Made by a program: the position numbers and the translations under genes. This document shows positions 23,811 through 33,042 of a stretch of 64,000 nucleotides of DNA, piece by piece (within the stretch, counting starts at the first letter, position 1; the number at the start of each line of letters is the position of its first letter). Source of the DNA: Tuctoria greenei (lineage: Eukaryota; Streptophyta; Magnoliopsida; Poales; Poaceae); NCBI GenBank assembly GCA_036927565.1, contig JAYESD010000001.1:33517146-33581145 (forward strand). Reading direction: 5' to 3'. The notes beneath the pieces were generated by a model, which made no database searches, was not told the DNA's origin, and was given only the letters and a program-made list of their open reading frames with translations.

Positions 23811-24305
23811 TCCTCAGTACGAACAATCGAGCGTAATTAAAGAGGCAGTTATAAGATGTAATTATGTGTCGTTAATGTTGTATTAACGACACGCGGTCAG
23901 AGCACTGTTAATAGGGGTAACACAGCCATTAAGGCACGTTATCACACTATTAATCATGCTTAATACTCTTTAGACAATGTATTAGGCCATTAAACATGCC
24001 ATGGCCACATGTCGGGCCAGGCAAGCTTTGTAACGGTCAGTCCTTAGAACTATAAAAGGGTTGTGCCGCACGTACCCAATCTGATCTCATCTCATCTGAG
24101 CTGACCCGCATACTAGTGAAAAAACTCACACAATACAACAACACAAATCCCATGGAGTAGGGTGTTATGCTCAGGCGGCCCGAACCACGTAAATCTCTGG
24201 TGTCATCATCTTGATCTTGATCTCTGCGTACCCCAACCATAGAAGAACCTCTACGGGCTGCTTCTTAGCAGGTCCGGGGGAAGTGCCGTATCAAACACTT
24301 TGACA
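23811..24305 (+). repeat. 5' LTR of Tat-like element, second part
   Basis: Continues the LTR after the AGATC duplication and ends CACTTTGACA. Compared with 29535-30042 it is colinear throughout. It holds the promoter (24051) and the transcribed part of the LTR. Confidence 0.93.
24051..24058 (+). promoter_or_regulatory. TATA box of Tat-like 5' LTR
   Basis: TATAAAAG in ACTATAAAAGGGTTG. The same box is in the 3' LTR at 29788-29795. The chromovirus insertion lies upstream of it, so U3 enhancer sequence is separated from the box by 10.4 kb. Confidence 0.7.
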
Positions 24306-24326
24306 TTTGGCGCGCCAGGTAGGGGG
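24306..24326 (+). other. Primer binding site of Tat-like element
   Basis: TTTGGCGCGCCAGGTAGGGG directly follows the LTR. The position and the TGGCGC start fit a primer site, but I cannot name the tRNA with certainty. Confidence 0.6.
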
Positions 24327-24354
24327 AGTTCAAGGGCAGTCCCGAGATCACAAG

Positions 24355-25880
24355 ATGGCGAATTCAGCTGCTGGATCCTCCAATGGAAACCACACTGGAC
24401 AACCTGCCAGAGGCAATCCCTCCAATGTCCAACAACCAGCAGGTGCCATTGTTCTAGCAGGCGCTATGGCACCACAGTCACCATTTGTTCCAGCAAACAA
24501 TGCTGGTCAACAAAATGGGGCATCTGTGTCGATCACGCATCGACAAACAACAACCCTGAGCATGCGCTCATTTCTGCGCGAGCTCTCCTACAACACCCAC
24601 CACCTCCAGGTGCACCCCAGGGTGCTATGGAGCAGTGGAGAGTTGATGTTGACCATCTGGTGGCAGGTGCGGCTGCAGGCATCAGCAATCAAGGTCCTCC
24701 CCCTTCGGGGCGAGCACCATCACAACGACGGACCCTGTCCGGCCGACTTGGTCCACAAGTCTTGCAACAAAGGAGACGTGCTTCCTCCTAGCAGGTGACT
24801 TTGCCGCCTCCCGAGCACGACACACCCATACCATCACCAGGATTCCGACTCATGATCTGCAGTCGGAACTGGATCGCCGTTACCGGTAGCAGGACGGTCG
24901 TGTCCATATCGAGCGTGCTCGTGAGAGGCGAGAGGCCTGGGACAACCCTGCTCCTAAAGGAGTAGGAGGACGTTGTTCTGCCCTGGCCATGCATTTGCGC
25001 ATAGTCAGATGGCCACAGAAGTTCTGGACTCACTTGCCAGAAAAATTCGATGGGACTGTCAACCCCACCAAATTTCTTCAAATCTACTCCACCGCCATAC
25101 TGGCAGCGGGGCGGTGATGAGGCTGTCATGGCCAATTACTTCCTGGTGGCTTTAATTGGGGCTACAAGGTCCGGGTTCATGAGTCTTCCACCCAACTCCA
25201 TTAATAGTTGGGCGGAGCTATGCCAGCAGTTCACTGCCAACTTCGGGAGTTGTTACACCCAGCCTGGCATTGAAATAGATCTGTTTGCTGTAAAGCAGAC
25301 ATCGGGGGAATCGCTGTGATCCTTCATCCAGCGATTTTCTCAGGTACGGAATAATATTCTTTAAATCTTGAGCTCCTCTGTTATCATTGCATTTAGACAG
25401 GGTGTTTGAGATAAGAAGATGTTGGAGAAGCTGGCTATTAAAGAAGTTACCAGCGTCACGGAACTCTCCAGCCTAGCCGACAAATGTGCTTGAGCTGCGG
25501 AGGGACATGAAATGCATTCTAAGCCAGCTCTGGAGGCCAGTCAGAAGTCCTCCAAAACTGAAGCCGCTACTTTTGGTAGTGGCAAGAAGAAAAAGAAGCC
25601 CAACAGGAAAAAGAAGCCGTCGGCCGGTGCACCAGCCGCTGCTGCTGCCGCAGCCCCTGGAAGCCGGGGGCCACGTCCCGAGAAGCGGCCTCGTTCTTCA
25701 TCAGAAGACAGCAACAGTTTCAAATCATGGTGTCCAATTCACAAGACGAACCGACACAACTTGGAAGAGTGCCGGGAGTCCAGAACCTTGCTGAGCACCA
25801 TAACAAGCACCAGGAAGAAGCTCATTTTAGTCAAACGGAAGGAAAACAAAAAGTCGATGAAGCTCCAGCCAAAGAGGAGC
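24355..25880 (+). pseudogene. Gag of Tat-like element (broken)
   Basis: A likely start MANSAAGSSNGNHTG at 24355 is followed by frameshifts. The conserved retrotransposon gag core is readable at 25128-25350: MANYFLVALIGATRSGFMSL, SWAELCQQFTANF, then FIQRFSQVRN after one stop. A lysine- and alanine-rich linker (25512-25690) leads to SWCPIHKTNRHNLEEC, the Cys/His segment at the end of gag in this group. At least four disabling changes are visible. Confidence 0.8.
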
Positions 25881-26134
25881 TAGGTTTCTAGGACCCCAAA
25901 AAGGTCTTGAAAGCCATTTACAACACTATTGACGACGACTCCGATGTCTCTGACAAAGAGCGTTGGAAGACCCTGAACACCATCTATGATGGTTCTTGGG
26001 ACATCACCTCTCGCCGCATCCTCCAGACAATGCGGCGGGACATGGCCGTGGTAGCTCCCACTGCTAAGGCAGAGCCACATCGGAAGTGGATGGATACTCC
26101 CATCATTTTTGATGCTTCGGACTGCCCCTGAAAC

Positions 26135-26755
26135 ATGATCGTGGATGGCCAACTCCCGTTGATGGTGTCACCCACAATTAACAATATTCAAATCCACCAT
26201 GTAATGGTGGACGGAGGTTCCAGTCTAAACCTCATAAGCTTTGAAGCTTTCGTTAAGCTTCAGCTCCGGCCTTCGGACCTTCGCCCATCCCGACCTTTCT
26301 CTGGAATAGGTCTGGGAACCGTTACTCCTCTCGGTTCCATCACACTCCTAGTGACCTTCGGGACACGGGAGAACTACAGAATTGAGAAATTGGTATTCGA
26401 CGTTGCGAAGATCAGTCTGCCATTCAATGCCATTCTAGGCAGGCCAGCTTTATACAAGTTCATGGCCACAGCTCATTATGGCTACTTGGTGTTGAATATG
26501 CCAACACTCACGGGTGTTCTTCGGATCTGCAGAGATCGCACCACAGGAGTTACTGCTCTAGAAGAACTTTATGCGCTTACCACAGCGCAAGAGGAAGCAT
26601 CTAGTAAGGAGTCAGCCCTGAATCCTCCGAGCATTCATCATAAAGGCTCTACCTCTGCACCCCGTGTGCAACCAAGCGGTGACATCGACGTTCCCGTCAA
26701 GGTCATCGAAATTGGTTCCGATGCTGCTCAGACTACCCGTATACCGGGGGTCTGA
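26135..26755 (+). pseudogene. Aspartic protease region of Tat-like element
   Basis: 206 codons open. VMVDGGSSLNLISFEAF carries the retroviral-type protease active site (DGGS for D-T/S-G). NAILGRPALYKF further on is the second conserved block. The C-terminal part is a low-complexity linker towards RT. Protease would cut Gag-Pol. The flanking frames are broken by stops at 26129 and 26753, so it is a relic domain, not a complete gene. Confidence 0.8.
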
Positions 26756-26764
26756 ACAACAAAT

Positions 26765-28143
26765 AGGAACTCGCGCTCATCACTTTCCTCCGGGCTAATG
26801 TTGACGTGTTTGCCTGGCAACCGTCACAAATGCCTAGTATCCCTAGGGAGGTGATTGAGCACAATCTGAAGATTTACCCAAACACACGGCCTGTACACCA
26901 GAAGCCCCAGAAGCAATCAATCGAGCAGTAAAACTTCATCTGATAGGAAATCAAGAAGTTGCTCGAAGCTGGATTCATCCGGGAAGTCTTCCATCCAAAA
27001 TGGCTGGCAAACCCAGTTGTTGTACCCAAGGCCAATGGGAAGCTTCAGATGTGTATTGACTACACCACGTTAAATAAGGCATGCCCAAAGGATCCATTTC
27101 CACTACCTAGAATAGATCATATGGTGGACTCCTTCTCCGGGTGTGAGCTATTGTGTTTCTTAGATGCATATTCTGGATATCATCAAATCCAAATGTCTAA
27201 GAAAGATGAAGAGCATACCGCCTTCATAACATTAGATGGATTGTATTGTTATACTGCCATGCCATTCGGTCTTAAAAATGCTGCTTCAACATTTATGCGA
27301 GCTATGTACAAAACATTTGGAGAGCTAATTAGAGACTTGGTGGAGGTGTATATTGATGACATCATTGTGATGATAAAAAACAAGGAGTCACTCCTTGACA
27401 ACTTACAAGCCGTCTTCGACAAGCTGCGCACCACGCGCACCAAGCTGAACCCAGACAAGTGTGTCTTCGGGGTTAGCTACGGGAAACTTCTGGGGTTCTT
27501 GGTGACTCACCGAGGAATTGAAGCAAATCCGGCGAGGATCAAGGCCATAGAAGATATGCGACCCCCAACCCGCATTAAAGATGTCCAGAAGCTAACTGGA
27601 TGCCTAGCTGCGCTCACTCGATTTATCTCAAGACTCGCAGAACGGGCGCTACACTTCTTCAAACTCTTGAGGAAGTTCGGACCGTTTCATTGGTCTGAAG
27701 AAGAAGAAAAGGCGTTTCAAGAGCTGAAACAGCTCCTCACCACACCCTCGATATTGGTAGCCCCCAATCCTGGTGAGCCTTTACTGCTTTACATTTTGGC
27801 AACCACCGAAGTTGTCAATATAGTCCTGGTTGCAGAAAGACGGGAGCCACATCCAATCCAGGAGTCCAGACCCCTCCGGGAGGGTCCGAAATCACCTGAA
27901 GACGCGACTGGGTCTCAGCTCCCAGACATGGAACCTCAAAACAAAATGCTAGGGGATCGACCTCATTCGTTTGAGGAGGTTCACCTGGCTGACCAAGATG
28001 ATCTGGATTCTCCTAGCGAGATCCGAGTCGAACAAGAAGGAGTTTTGGACCCCTCCGGGAGGGTCCAAGATGCACAACCTGAAGGTCCGAAACCCTCCAG
28101 CAGGGTCCGAGTCGATGGAGACGAAGCTTCGGGTCCTTCTTAA
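26765..28143 (+). pseudogene. Reverse transcriptase and RNase H start of Tat-like element
   Basis: LALITFLRANVDVFAWQ opens the region, with stops near 26928-26945. From 26959, 394 codons are open: CIDYTTLNKACPKDPFPLPR, LCFLDAYSGYHQIQM (motif A Asp intact), MPFGLKNAASTF and VEVYIDDIIVM with catalytic YIDD at 27349-27360. LTGCLAALTRFISRLAER follows. After ILATTEVVNIVLVAERRE there is an acidic, proline-rich insert of about 100 residues (27840-28140) before RNase H resumes. It ends with TAA at 28141. Confidence 0.88.
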
Positions 28144-28685
28144 AGGGTTCGGACCATCCAACGTCCCGTGTATTTCATCAGTGAAGTACTCCACAATGCC
28201 AAGACAAGATACATTGAGGTGCATAAACTGCTTTATGCAGTTCTTATTGCCTCAAGGAAGCTTCATCACTATTTCCAAGCCCAGAAAATATCAGTGATAA
28301 CTTCTTTTCCACTACGTGCTATTTTGCATACCCCTAATCTACTGGGAACATTGCAAAGTGGGCAGCAGAACTGGCCGAATTCGATCTAGAATTCGTGTCA
28401 AGACAAGCAATTAAAAGCCAAGCCTTGGCTAACTTCGTGGTAGAGTGGACCCCCTCTCCATCAAACCCTGGGGGCCACAGTGAACAGAAACCGGAACCCA
28501 AAGTTCCGGTATCCACCAAGCCTCACTGGACCCTCTACATCGACGGCTCCGTGCAAAAGCAGAGGGCCGGGGCTGGAATCCTTCTCTTGGCTCCAACTGG
28601 GGAGAAGGTCAAGTATATGGTACACCTTGATTTCAAGAAAACCCAACTCCATCGTGGCAAAGCGGAGCAAAGGAAGGTAGGTTAA
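28144..28685 (+). pseudogene. RNase H and second RNase H-like domain (Tat-like, truncated)
   Basis: PVYFISEVLHNAKTRYIEVH and LLYAVLIASRKLHHYFQA are the end of the gypsy RNase H. The next block, ALANFVVEWTPSPSN and then WTLYIDGSVQKQRAGAG (28395-28685), is the start of a second RNase H-like domain with its first Asp in DGS. Such a second domain is a hallmark of Tat/Athila-type elements. It breaks off after about 55 residues, and no integrase follows. Confidence 0.78.
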
Positions 28686-29189
28686 GCGGAGTTTGGGAGG
28701 CTCTGAGCGCAAATATGATCGAAGGTGCAAAGAGTCCTCAAACCGTGCGCACTTTCCCTCCTAATTAAGCCTCCGTGACGCTTGGATGGAAACAACAGAA
28801 AAATCGAAGGCACTTTTCAAAAAGTCTACCCCGTCAATGACGAGTGGGCCTGGGGCCACCCGAACAAAGAGATCGAGGTTCTTACCCAAGACGAACCATT
28901 GTCATGATGAGCGGCTGGAAACTCGATGGTGGCACCCTGATAGGACGCGCGGAACCGATATGGTTTTCGTATTGGGAACCGGCGACCTTCAATTGCGTTA
29001 GATCCTCACTCAAAGACTTATCTTCCACATTCATAACAAGCCACGCGTCAATGGTTCACTCCCGGATTATCGCTCCAACAGCATATTAGAAGACTCTTGA
29101 AATCAAAGTGCGGGAATCGAGAATGGCCCCACCTTCGGTAGAATAATTTAACCCAAAGGGTTTCTCCCAGAGGTGGGCCCGGGGGCCAC
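28686..29189 (+). other. 3' non-coding part and polypurine tract of Tat-like element
   Basis: No integrase or other domain is recognisable in about 500 bp where about 1.5-2 kb of pol would be expected. The end, GAGGTGGGCCCGGGGGCCAC at 29170-29189, is the likely polypurine tract directly before the 3' LTR. Confidence 0.65.
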
Positions 29190-30042
29190 TGTTGGTACCT
29201 TGCGTACCGGGTACCCCTTAGTACCGCGAAGAGTACAAGGGAGGTCTACCTGCCAGAGTTGAAGGTCTCCTCGGGCCCCACATGTCACATTGCACCGGAC
29301 CCGCTCCCCTCGTGTGGGTAGCTCCTAGGTCAACACGTGTAAAGGAAAAACGGAACTAAGCTCGCAACAAAGGAATGCTCCGATACTGACACATGTACAA
29401 CAGCCCCGGACCTAAACCCCAGCAGAGAGGAGCTCCAGTGCCGACACGTGTACAGTAGCCCCGGACCTAACCTCCCATAAGGGAAAGCTCCGGAGCTTCC
29501 GTGTGTGGAGCCTCTGGACCTTCATCGACGTATACACTGGCAGATCTCCTTCAGTATGAACAATAAAGCGTAATTAAAGAGTTAGTTACAACATGTAATT
29601 ACGTGTCGTTAATGTTGTATTAACGACACGCGATCAGAGCACTGTTAATAGGGATAATGCAGCCATTAAGGCACGTTATCACACTATTAATCATGCTTAA
29701 TACTCTTTAGACAGTGTATTAATCCATTAAATACGCCAGGGCCACATGTCGGGCCAGGCAAGCTTTGTAATGGTCAGTGCTTAGAACTATAAAAGGGTTG
29801 TGCCGCACGTACCCAATCCGATCTAATCTCATCTGAGCTGACCTGCATACTAGCGAACAAACTCACACAATACAACAAGACAAATCCCGTGGAGTAGGGT
29901 GTTACGCTCAGGCGGCCCGAACCACATAAATCTCTGGTGTCATCATCTTAATCTTGATCTCTGCATACCCCAACCATAAAAGAACTTCCGCGGGCTGCTT
30001 CTTAGCAGGTCCGGAGGAAGTGTCGTATCAAACACTTCGACA
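29190..30042 (+). repeat. 3' LTR of Tat-like element (uninterrupted)
   Basis: 853 bp, begins TGTTGGTACC, ends CACTTCGACA, with TATA box at 29788-29795. It proves the pre-insertion sequence for the chromovirus nested in the 5' LTR. The target duplication GTAGC follows at 30043-30047. Confidence 0.94.
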
Positions 30043-30047
30043 GTAGC

Positions 30048-30160
30048 AGATCATCGGCGCAAAAGAAAACACGCCTAAGATCAAAGCCGACGGGTGTAGC
30101 ACGTGAAGAAGCACCCGAATCAATTGCTAGAGCAGTATAGAAAACCTTACCGTAATTTTT
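30048..30160 (-). other. Leader of outer copia, right part
   Basis: About 110 bp between the primer site and the Tat insertion point; non-coding. The outer copia resumes here after the nested elements. Confidence 0.75.
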
Positions 30161-30174
30161 GGATCTGGATACCA
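30161..30174 (-). other. Primer binding site of outer copia
   Basis: On the minus strand TGGTATCCAGATCC directly follows the 5' LTR. It is related to the initiator tRNA-Met site (TGGTATCAGAGCC). The second copy at 50511 has TGGTATACAGAGCCA. Confidence 0.72.
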
Positions 30175-30304
30175 TGTTATGAATGATGCTTGTATTATTA
30201 TGAGAATCAAAGGCCAGAATATATAAAAGTACATGAGGTTACAAAAGTGCAAAAAACCTCTCATGCAATGAGGAAAATACAGTAAACTCCCTATATCTCT
30301 CACA
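30175..30304 (-). repeat. 5' LTR of outer copia
   Basis: 130 bp, colinear with 8045-8174, about 16 differences. It is followed by TTACC, the right target duplication. Confidence 0.93.
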
Positions 30305-30334
30305 TTACCCACCTTTTTTGTCCTTTTGTTTCAG

Positions 30335-30964
30335 GTACCGCATTAAACACAAGAAAGTAGACATCACAGCTTTAAAGAAGTGGTCGAGAAAAATCCTCAG
30401 TGGCCTTAACTACCTCCACAACCATGATGCACCTGTAATCCATAGCCTTAAAATGTGACAACATATTTGTGAATGGAAACCAGGGTGAGGTGAAAATTGG
30501 AGACCTCGGGTTAACAACGATCTTGGATCATGCACGTTCAGCCCATAGTATCATCAGTAAAGATTCATTTCTTTGAAGTATTGGACTCCAGTTTGTTACA
30601 GCTTTTTTTATATTTCTTATTTAACATCTGCTTTGTCATAGGTACACCGGAATTCATGGTACCAGAACTCTACCATGAAGAATATAATGAGCTTGTTGAC
30701 ATTTATGCATTTGCCATGTGTATTGGAGCTTGTCACATTTGAGTACTCATACTGTGAATGCTGTAATGTAACACAGATATATAAATAAGTTTCCACTTAG
30801 CCTTCCTCATCTTTCCAGCAAACAGTATAATATACTGTTTCACTTTGTAAGCTATTAATATTGGTATGCAGGGTGAAAAACATGTTTCACTGGCAAGTAG
30901 TCAAATGAAGTTCTTTATAGAGAAGTGCATTGCCAAAGTCTCTCAAAGACTGGGCAAAGAACTA
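30335..30964 (+). pseudogene. WNK-type protein kinase pseudogene, catalytic-domain exons
   Basis: Exon from 30335 (after TTTCAG) to 30556: YRIKHKKVDITALKKWSRKI, LSGLNYLHNHDAPVIH, then after a frameshift NGNQGEVKIGDLGLTTIL. Intron 30557-30641 (GTAAAG to CATAG). Next exon: TPEFMVPELYHEEYNELVDI and, after another shift, LELVTFEYSYCE. A last exon from about 30872 encodes MKFFIEKCIAKVSQRLGKE. These blocks are diagnostic of plant WNK (with-no-lysine) kinases. The catalytic HRDLK motif reads HSLK with a small deletion, so the catalytic Asp is gone. The nested retrotransposons lie in the upstream intron and a MITE cuts the last exon. Upstream exons were not found. Confidence 0.85.
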
Positions 30965-31067
30965 CTCCTTCCAATATCAAAATATTTGTTGTTAGGACAG
31001 TCTTACGTAGTTTATTTTTAGTTCTTCTTGTTTGTCTAAAACAACAAATAATTTGATACAGGGGGAG
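30965..31067 (+). mobile_element. Stowaway-like MITE in WNK exon
   Basis: 103 bp with terminal inverted repeats. The left end reads CTCCTTCCAATATCAAAATA and the inverted right end reads CTCCCCCTGTATCAAATTAT; both continue into TTTGTTGTT. It is flanked by TA (30963-30964 and 31068-31069). CTCC...GGAG ends and a TA duplication are typical of Stowaway/Tc1-mariner MITEs in grasses. It interrupts the WNK reading frame after GKEL. Confidence 0.82.
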
Positions 31068-31074
31068 TACTATT

Positions 31075-31512
31075 TGTTAAAATATAAGTGAATTGTCTAC
31101 CATCCCTCATCAGCTTAAGCTGTTGAGGGCAATTGGTTAGCATATAGTAGATTAACATGGTATCAGAGCGAGAGGTCTCGAGTTCGAATCCTTACGGGCA
31201 CAATTTGTTAGAAAGATAAAATAAAATTGCAGCCGACTATGTGCTAATCAATTGCCCTATCAAAAGCTGATAAGGAATGGCAGGCATTTCACTTGTATTT
31301 CAACACTTCCCCTCACGTGCAGGCTTCTTTGGGCCGTAAACATGGAATGGGAGTCGACTACAATTTTATTCTATTTTTCTTAACAAATTGTGCCTGCCGG
31401 GATTCAAACTCGAGACTTCTGGCTCTGATTACCACGTTAAGCTACTATGCGCTAACCAATTGCCCTCAAAAGCTTAAACTGATGAGGGATGGTAGGCAAT
31501 TCACTTATATTT
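31075..31512. repeat. Foldback repeat with TRIM-like ends
   Basis: The left arm starts TGTTAAAATATAAGTG and runs to about 31158 (TTAACA), then TGGTATCAGAGC, like a short LTR followed by an initiator tRNA-Met primer site. The right arm (about 31340-31512) is the same sequence inverted, with GGCAATTCACTTATATTTT at its end. A third partial inverted copy lies at about 31243-31300. GAGTTCGAATCC resembles a Pol III B box. It is best described as an inverted pair of TRIM- or SINE-like units; no coding capacity. Confidence 0.65.
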
Positions 31513-31805
31513 TCAAAGTGCATCTATGTATTCTTGTGGGTTTTGGATGATTGATAAGACAATTGAGAGACTAATAAGCTGAGTTGATCTTAAGCACAGG
31601 TGTGACGGTTGAAATGAGACAAAATCTCTCAAAAAGGAAAAGGTTGAAACGGGCGTCGAAGACCCAAGCATAGAAATTAGAATTTCTATTGTGTTGAGTT
31701 TAGACTATTTGTATCAAGAGTGAGGGTGTGTGTATCAAGTGCATTGAGATCATCAAGGAGGGCTCAAAGTGGTGATTGAGAGAAATGCCTAAGTGAGAAA
31801 TACCT
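31513..31805 (+). repeat. Sirevirus-like LTR fragment
   Basis: Starts TCAAAGTGCATCTATG and continues GTGGGTTTTGGATGATTGAT. This resembles the LTR start TGAAAGTGCATCTAG of the element at 33043-44659 (read inverted). Only about 290 bp remain; the rest is replaced by a chromovirus LTR piece. Confidence 0.65.
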
Positions 31806-32714
31806 AAGAATCAAGGGTTTTGGAGGCAACACTTGGATCTTGACGATCTAGAGTTGATGTAGAACTTGATAGTGAATTGTTGACGAAGAACGTGAAGTTC
31901 ATGGAGATCTTGATCCTCTTTCGTTTCCTCCTCTTCTTCTTCTTGTTCTAGATCTCCTTCTCCCTCCTTGGTGGCGGCTATTCACGAGCTAGGGTTTGGG
32001 TGAGGTGAAAAGTGGCAAATAGATGTCAAGTCAAGGGGTGGGATTGTTTATATAGAGGTGGAGGCTAGGGTTGGGTGGATTTCGAGTTTGAGACGAGTAG
32101 AGGTCGGCTTAGAGTCCCACATGGGCTCTAAAAGGGTTAGGCACGACGTCCATAGGCCCACTTAACGTAAAACCCAAGAAACAAGTCGTGAAACAAAAGA
32201 TCAACTCAGAGTCGCGATTTATCAGACAAGTCCGAAAAGGGTCAGACTAGTCCGAAGTTGGACAGAGGGAAATCGGACAAGTCCATAGTGGACATCAGAC
32301 AAGTCTGAACTTATCCAGAGGGGGAAAACAGACAAGTCTGGCAAAAAATCGGACAAGTCTGACTTTAGTTAGAGGGGAAAACGGACAAGTCCGCTGGAAT
32401 ACCGGACAAGTCCAGGGACTTAGCAAATTTTCAAGCAATTTGGGATACCGGACTAGTCCGCACTGGACCGGACAAGTCCGAAAGTGTCCAGAGGGAAAAA
32501 CCGACTAGTCCGCAGCAAAACGGACAAGTCCATTTGAAGTTAGAGAGAAATCAGACTAGTCCGTAGAGAAATCGGACTAGTCCGCACTTTCCAGAATTCT
32601 TAAGTGTGGTTTTACTCAAAATTCATTTTGAACCTATTTATTTTAAAATGGATTAATGTTAGACATGTATAATGATGGATGCAGGGCATGGTGCATGAAA
32701 ATGAGAGTCTTACA
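31806..32714 (-). repeat. Chromovirus LTR fragment (subfamily B), inverted
   Basis: About 900 bp matching the first third of the LTR at 52140-55052, inverted, and ending in GAGTCTTACA (the changed LTR start). It includes the TATA region (GTTTATATAGAGG near 32046) and a palindrome array at about 32220-32590. The remaining two thirds of the LTR are absent. Details such as GAATCAAGGG near 31805 are shared with the LTR at 52140 and not with the other copies. Confidence 0.82.
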
Positions 32715-33042
32715 TTGATGAAACCAAACCCTTTGACAACTTCGTCAAAACGTAGATTCCAACTCTGAGATGCTTGCTTCAGTCCATAGATGGACTTTTG
32801 AAGCTTGCATATTATACTAGCATTTTTAGGATCGACAAAACCCTTAGGTTGTGTCATGTATACATCCTCAGTCAGACTTCCATTAAGAAAGGCTGTTTTG
32901 ACATCCATCTGCCATATTTAATAATCAAAATATGCAGCAATTGCTAGAAGAATCCGAATAGACTTAAGCATTGCAACGGGTGAGAAAGTTTCATCATAAT
33001 CAACACCTTGAATTTGTTTGAAACCTTTTGCCATCACCTTTC
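32715..33042 (-). pseudogene. Copia reverse transcriptase fragment (third lineage)
   Basis: Minus strand: MAKGFKQIQGVDYDETFSPV, ILLAIAAYFDY (stop), MDVKTAFLNGSLTEDVYMTQ, PKGFVDPKNASIICKLQKSI, YGLKQASQSWNLRFDE. It is the N-terminal half of a Ty1/copia RT of Tork type, unlike the short-LTR copia and Sirevirus copies in the window. It is cut on both sides by LTRs, with no further part of this element visible. Confidence 0.85.

Larger units (their letters stand above)
13017..30042 (+). mobile_element. Tat-like Ty3/gypsy element nested in the copia; integrase missing
   Basis: The 5' LTR is 13017-13373 plus 23811-24305, and the 3' LTR is 29190-30042 (853 bp). The target duplication GTAGC is exact at 13012-13016 and 30043-30047. 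The internal region (24306-29189, about 4.9 kb) holds primer site, gag, protease, reverse transcriptase, RNase H and a second RNase H-like domain, then a purine tract. No integrase is present, so it depended on a relative for insertion or lost the gene later. A second RNase H between the first RNase H and the integrase position is typical of Tat/Athila-type elements. LTRs differ at about 21 of 357 positions in the compared part. Confidence 0.9.
8045..30304 (-). mobile_element. Outer Ty1/copia element of the nest (short LTRs)
   Basis: The LTRs are 8045-8174 and 30175-30304, each 130 bp and TG...CA. They are flanked by an exact target duplication TTACC at 8040-8044 and 30305-30309. The element is on the minus strand. 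Without the nested DNA (13017-30042 plus one duplication) it is about 5.2 kb. Order on the minus strand is 5' LTR, primer site, leader, gag, protease, integrase, reverse transcriptase, RNase H, polypurine tract, 3' LTR. Short LTRs and protein motifs suggest the Ale/Retrofit lineage. LTRs differ at about 16 of 130 positions, so it is the oldest layer of the nest. Confidence 0.93.

Noticed and set aside
31137..31200. tRNA gene
   Set aside because: GAGTTCGAATCC resembles a B box, but no cloverleaf can be formed and TGGTATCAGAGC fits a retroelement primer site.
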